Of a stretch of 5,350 bases of DNA, positions 3,255 through 5,350 are shown in pieces. Source of the DNA: Myxococcales bacterium (lineage in GTDB: Bacteria > Myxococcota > Polyangia > Fen-1088); assembly GCA_003155465.1 (NCBI GenBank), contig PMCR01000235.1, positions 1 to 5,350 on the forward strand, written 5' to 3'. Positions within the stretch are counted from its first letter, which is position 1. Every line of letters begins with the position of its first letter. Made by a program: the position numbers and the translations under genes. The notes under the pieces are model-generated. The model did not search any database, had not been told where the DNA came from, and saw only the letters and a program-made list of their open reading frames with translations.

Positions 3255-5350
3255 CTAGAAGTCCATATCCACCAGTGGGAAGATCTTCTTGAACCGCTGG
3301 CCCGGCTTGAGAATGATGATCTCATTGCGCTCGATCATCAGGTCGGAGTTGGTGAAGGTGATCCTGTGCTTGCCGCAAGCAAGGCTGTAGTCCATGAGCG
3401 GAGTGCTCTTGCCGGTCGGCTTGCCGTCGATGGACACCTCGGCCCAGGGCTTGGAACCGATGCTCGCCACGCAATCCGCTCCGCCCCCGGCCCCCAGCTT
3501 GGACTCCTTTTCGAAGACATCCTCGTCGCTCGCCGCCTTGCCCCGCGCTTTTCCGCCTCCTCCGGCCCGCTGGCCGGCCGAGCCGTCATCGCTGGCCCCC
3601 TCCCCTCTCCCGCCCCTGCCTGCACGGTGCGAGCCGGATGATGGCTTCTCTCGGCCGTCGGCCATTGCGCTTCCACCTGGTGTCTGCGCCGACGGCGAAG
3701 GGGCAGGCGCGCTCGGCTGTCGCAGCGCAGCCGCTCCTCCAGTTCGTCCTGATGCCGACCCGCCAGCACCCGCAGTCTCGCGAGCGGCCTGGATCTTCAG
3801 CGTCTGACCTGGCTCCTGGTAGATCTCCTGGCGCCAATCCTTGAAGTGCGAATCCCCTTTGATCTCCAGAACATGGCGGCCGGGCGTAATGCGGGACGCC
3901 CTGAAGTTGGTCATGGCCTGTTTCCCGGTCCCATCGACAGCAAAGGCCCGTCCGTCCAGCCAGACCAGACCGCCGGGCGGCTGGCTGGTCAATTCAAACC
4001 CAGTGTCGGGCGATGCCTCCAGCTCGATCTCCACACGCTCCACCTGCGCAGTACGAACCTCCACGTCCTGCTCACGCGACACGTACCCATCACGCGCGAC
4101 GGCCACGTGGTAGATGCCGGGCCGCCGCTCGATAACGTAAGGCGGGCCCTCGCGGAGAGCAACCCCGTCGACGGTCACTCGCGCGTCCTGAGGCTTGACA
4201 CCTATCTGCATCTTCCCCGACCGGGTCAGGTACAGATAGGCACCCCCGCCTCCGAGAGCCATGAACGCGAAAAAGAGCAGGTAGTACTTGATACGCGAGG
4301 GCGGACGCAAGGACAAGGCGGCCGCGGCCGCCGTCGCAGCGTCCATCCCGCCCGACAAGCGCGGCGCTGGCATGCCGTAGAGCTGGCCGGGCATGCCAGC
4401 ACCGGGAAAGGCCGGCGGCCCTTGGTCGAACCCCGACAGCGGCTGTGCCGGGAAGAACGACGGCGGTGCAGGCACGGCAGGCGCGAGAGAACCCGGGATG
4501 GGCGCGTTGGGTGCGCCCACGCCCAGCAAGGTCTGACGCAGGGCCGGGCGTGGCGCCTCGGGCGCAGACGGCGCCCCCAGCGGGGCAAACAGGGGCCGAC
4601 CCATCGGCGGAGGAGTTTGCGGCGTCGGACGGGAAACCGGCGAAGGTGCCGCTGCTGGTCGTGGCAAGTGGGATGGCCCCGGCGGCGACGCGGACCTGAC
4701 CGGCGTGGCCCCAGAACCCCCTGCCGGTCGGCCTGGCTGGGGCAAGGGGAGAGCGCCGACCGGCGGAGTCCCGCCCACTCCCATCACGGTCTGACGAAGC
4801 GAAACAGGCGGATCCTCTTTGTGGGTCGGAGCCTTCTCGGCAAACGTCGATGGCGCGGGGAACGCTTCGGCCATGTCGGCCAGTGAGGCCGCAGACGGCG
4901 CGGCCGCGACGGTCTTGTCTTCGTTGGATAGAAAACCATCCTCGGCCAGGGCGGCGGCCGGCGTATCCGAGCCGGGTGGTCTGTCGAAAATCGCCGTCTC
5001 CAGTTCATCGTCGTCCCAGCCCAGCGCCTCGTCGCCCTTCGCCCGAGGCGAGGCCCCATGTGCCAGCCCCAACGACTCGGTATCGGCTTCAACGGCTTCG
5101 ATCTCTTCAAGGTCCTCGGACGCAGCGATCTCGGGAACCTCGTCGACCACCAAACCAGCTGGGAATGTCCGCTTCATCCAAACCGACAGATCCTTGCGCG
5201 ACGAGAACTGGCCGACGGAATACAGGAATGCCTGCAGGTCATCGTGCAGGTCAAGAGCGTTCTGGTAGCGGTCCTCCACGTCCTTGGCCAACGCCTTGAG
5301 CACGATACGTTCGAGCGGCTCAGAAATCTGCGCGTTGAATGAGGACGGCG
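3255..5350 (-). CDS. Transmembrane Hanks-type Ser/Thr protein kinase with PEGA-type domains, C-terminal part (5' end outside window)
   Basis: The frame is open to the window edge, so the GTG at 5303 is internal; numbering below starts there. The upstream codons (SFNAQISEPLERI) and VLKALAKDVEDRYQNALDLHDDLQAFL are the last helices of a Hanks-type kinase domain, with the conserved subdomain XI Arg at 12. ATP-binding and catalytic loops lie outside the window. Next come an acidic segment (55-103), a Pro/Ala-rich disordered linker (about 178-320) with a duplicated LRQT-x-x-GVG motif, one transmembrane helix (about 338-360), two PEGA-like domains (364-429, PQDARVTVDG; 435-507, PPGGLVWLDG), a Gly/Ala/Ser-rich linker (509-608), and a third PEGA-like domain (610-675, PWAEVSIDGKPTG). 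The inferred topology is a cytoplasmic kinase with an extracytoplasmic sensor that may bind envelope glycan or partner proteins. It is the first visible gene of the minus-strand operon with the MT-GT2 and MT genes. Kinase activity cannot be confirmed without the missing N-terminal part. Confidence 0.9.
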   Translation of the reverse strand, partial: PSSFNAQISEPLERIVLKALAKDVEDRYQNALDLHDDLQAFLYSVGQFSSRKDLSVWMKRTFPAGLVVDEVPEIAASEDLEEIEAVEADTESLGLAHGASPRAKGDEALGWDDDELETAIFDRPPGSDTPAAALAEDGFLSNEDKTVAAAPSAASLADMAEAFPAPSTFAEKAPTHKEDPPVSLRQTVMGVGGTPPVGALPLPQPGRPAGGSGATPVRSASPPGPSHLPRPAAAPSPVSRPTPQTPPPMGRPLFAPLGAPSAPEAPRPALRQTLLGVGAPNAPIPGSLAPAVPAPPSFFPAQPLSGFDQGPPAFPGAGMPGQLYGMPAPRLSGGMDAATAAAAALSLRPPSRIKYYLLFFAFMALGGGGAYLYLTRSGKMQIGVKPQDARVTVDGVALREGPPYVIERRPGIYHVAVARDGYVSREQDVEVRTAQVERVEIELEASPDTGFELTSQPPGGLVWLDGRAFAVDGTGKQAMTNFRASRITPGRHVLEIKGDSHFKDWRQEIYQEPGQTLKIQAARETAGAGGSASGRTGGAAALRQPSAPAPSPSAQTPGGSAMADGREKPSSGSHRAGRGGRGEGASDDGSAGQRAGGGGKARGKAASDEDVFEKESKLGAGGGADCVASIGSKPWAEVSIDGKPTGKSTPLMDYSLACGKHRITFTNSDLMIERNEIIILKPGQRFKKIFPLVDMDF
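3279..3476 (-). other. C-terminal third PEGA-like domain with two cysteines
   Basis: Residues 610-675 carry SKPWAEVSIDGKPTGKSTPL, then SLACGKHRITFTN. This is the PEGA/TonB-linker-like pattern (PW-x-x-V-x-x-DG-x-x-x-G-x-x-TPL followed by x-x-GKH). It is separated from PEGA-like domain 2 by about 100 residues of Gly/Ala/Ser-rich sequence. C611 and C643 flank the central strand pair and could form a disulfide if the domain is periplasmic. Confidence 0.7.
3480..3779 (-). other. Low-complexity Gly/Ala/Ser/charged linker between PEGA-like domains 2 and 3
   Basis: Residues 509-608 are dominated by G, A, S, R, K and P (for example HRAGRGGRGEGASDDGSAG and AGGGGKARGKAASDED), with no predicted secondary-structure core. 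It probably acts as a flexible extracytoplasmic tether carrying the terminal domain away from the membrane. It is part of the kinase coding sequence; the frame is uninterrupted. Confidence 0.7.
3783..4214 (-). other. Tandem PEGA-like domains 1 and 2 of the kinase
   Basis: Residues 364-429 and 435-507 each show the PEGA pattern: a Pro-x-x-(A/G)-x-V-x-(V/L)-DG turn (PQDARVTVDG, PPGGLVWLDG), then a (R/T)PG-x-(Y/H)-x-(V/L) strand (RRPGIYHVAV, ITPGRHVLEI) and a closing beta strand. PEGA domains are small surface beta folds. The second copy is longer, with an insertion around 456-470. Confidence 0.75.
4224..4292 (-). other. Single transmembrane helix of the kinase
   Basis: Residues about 338-360 (IKYYLLFFAFMALGGGG then AYLYL) form one uncharged hydrophobic span of about 22 residues. 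It is preceded by basic residues (RPPSRIK) and followed by TRSGK. The basic cytoplasmic flank and upstream kinase fit an N-in/C-out orientation. Confidence 0.85.
4515..4799 (-). repeat. Two copies of an LRQT[V/L][M/L]GVG peptide motif in the kinase linker
   Basis: SLRQTVMGVGG (motif at 4773-4799) and ALRQTLLGVGA (4515-4544) lie 85 residues apart in the disordered Pro-rich juxtamembrane region. The copies agree at 7 of 9 core residues (L-R-Q-T-x-x-G-V-G) with conservative changes at the other two. The surrounding sequence is low complexity and shows no comparable conservation. Each copy centres on a Thr, so a phosphosite or docking motif is possible; that role is inferred. Confidence 0.7.
5205..5350 (-). 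other. C-lobe end (subdomain XI) of the protein kinase domain
   Basis: The visible residues read SEPLERIVLKALAKDVEDRYQ, followed by ALDLHDDLQAFLYSVG. The L-x-x-IVLKAL-x-K-x-x-x-DRY pattern is diagnostic of the final helices of bacterial Hanks-type kinases; the DRY arginine normally pairs with the activation-segment APE glutamate, which is outside the window. The SSRKDLSVWMKRTF extension that follows is typical, from memory, of myxobacterial kinases. Confidence 0.85.

Noticed and set aside
2802..3641. Plus-strand open frame (279 codons) spanning the kinase/fusion junction
   Set aside because: It crosses two well-supported minus-strand genes and has no recognisable motifs; it is a G+C-driven shadow frame.
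4317..4332. 16-bp perfect palindrome GGCGGCCGCGGCCGCC
   Set aside because: It falls in a run of Ala codons just before the TM helix, and GCN repeats readily create such palindromes in high-G+C DNA. No sign of an operator or recombination site.
3846..4886. Long plus-strand open frame (346 codons) antisense to the kinase
   Set aside because: Its product is Arg-rich low-complexity sequence with no domain, as expected opposite a Pro/Ala/Gly-rich high-G+C gene. The minus-strand frame has a TM helix and PEGA-like domains.
5233..5253. 9-bp direct repeat TGCAGGTCA with a 12-base period
   Set aside because: It encodes the repeated Asp-Leu pattern DLHDDLQ in the last helix of the kinase domain; ordinary coding coincidence.

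Overview
The window looks like a piece of a high-G+C chromosome from a deltaproteobacterium in the broad sense, most likely Myxococcota or a relative. This is inferred from gene content: a transmembrane Hanks-type Ser/Thr kinase with a Pro/Ala-rich juxtamembrane region and PEGA-type extracytoplasmic domains, next to glycosyltransferase and methyltransferase genes. No rRNA or other taxonomic marker is present, so the assignment is tentative.

Layout. Bases 1-1007 carry two plus-strand genes: the 3' end of a TPR-like protein (1-375), then a class I SAM-dependent methyltransferase (372-1007) coupled through an ATGA overlap. Bases 1004-5350 carry three minus-strand genes, read right to left. The first is the C-terminal part of a membrane Ser/Thr protein kinase (5350-3255, 5' end outside the window). 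The second is a methyltransferase-glycosyltransferase family 2 fusion (3245-1776). The third is a second stand-alone methyltransferase (1783-1004). The two gene sets converge, and their stop codons share one CTAG palindrome. The window is essentially all coding: the largest gap between genes is 9 bases. I see no RNA gene, insertion sequence, CRISPR array or attachment site. Promoters for both transcription units must lie outside the window.

How the genes may work together (inference). Three methyltransferase modules and one polyprenyl-phosphate-sugar-type GT2 domain suggest synthesis or decoration of a surface glycan or glycolipid. The kinase sits first in the visible part of the minus-strand operon, 9 bases from the fusion gene. 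That makes signal-dependent control of this envelope pathway a reasonable hypothesis. The substrate of every enzyme is unknown from sequence alone.

Points most worth a second look: the eroded SAM-binding motifs in the fusion's methyltransferase half; the duplicated LRQT-x-x-GVG motif in the kinase linker; the only two cysteines of the visible kinase lying together in its last domain; and the single in-frame amber codon separating kinase from fusion protein.
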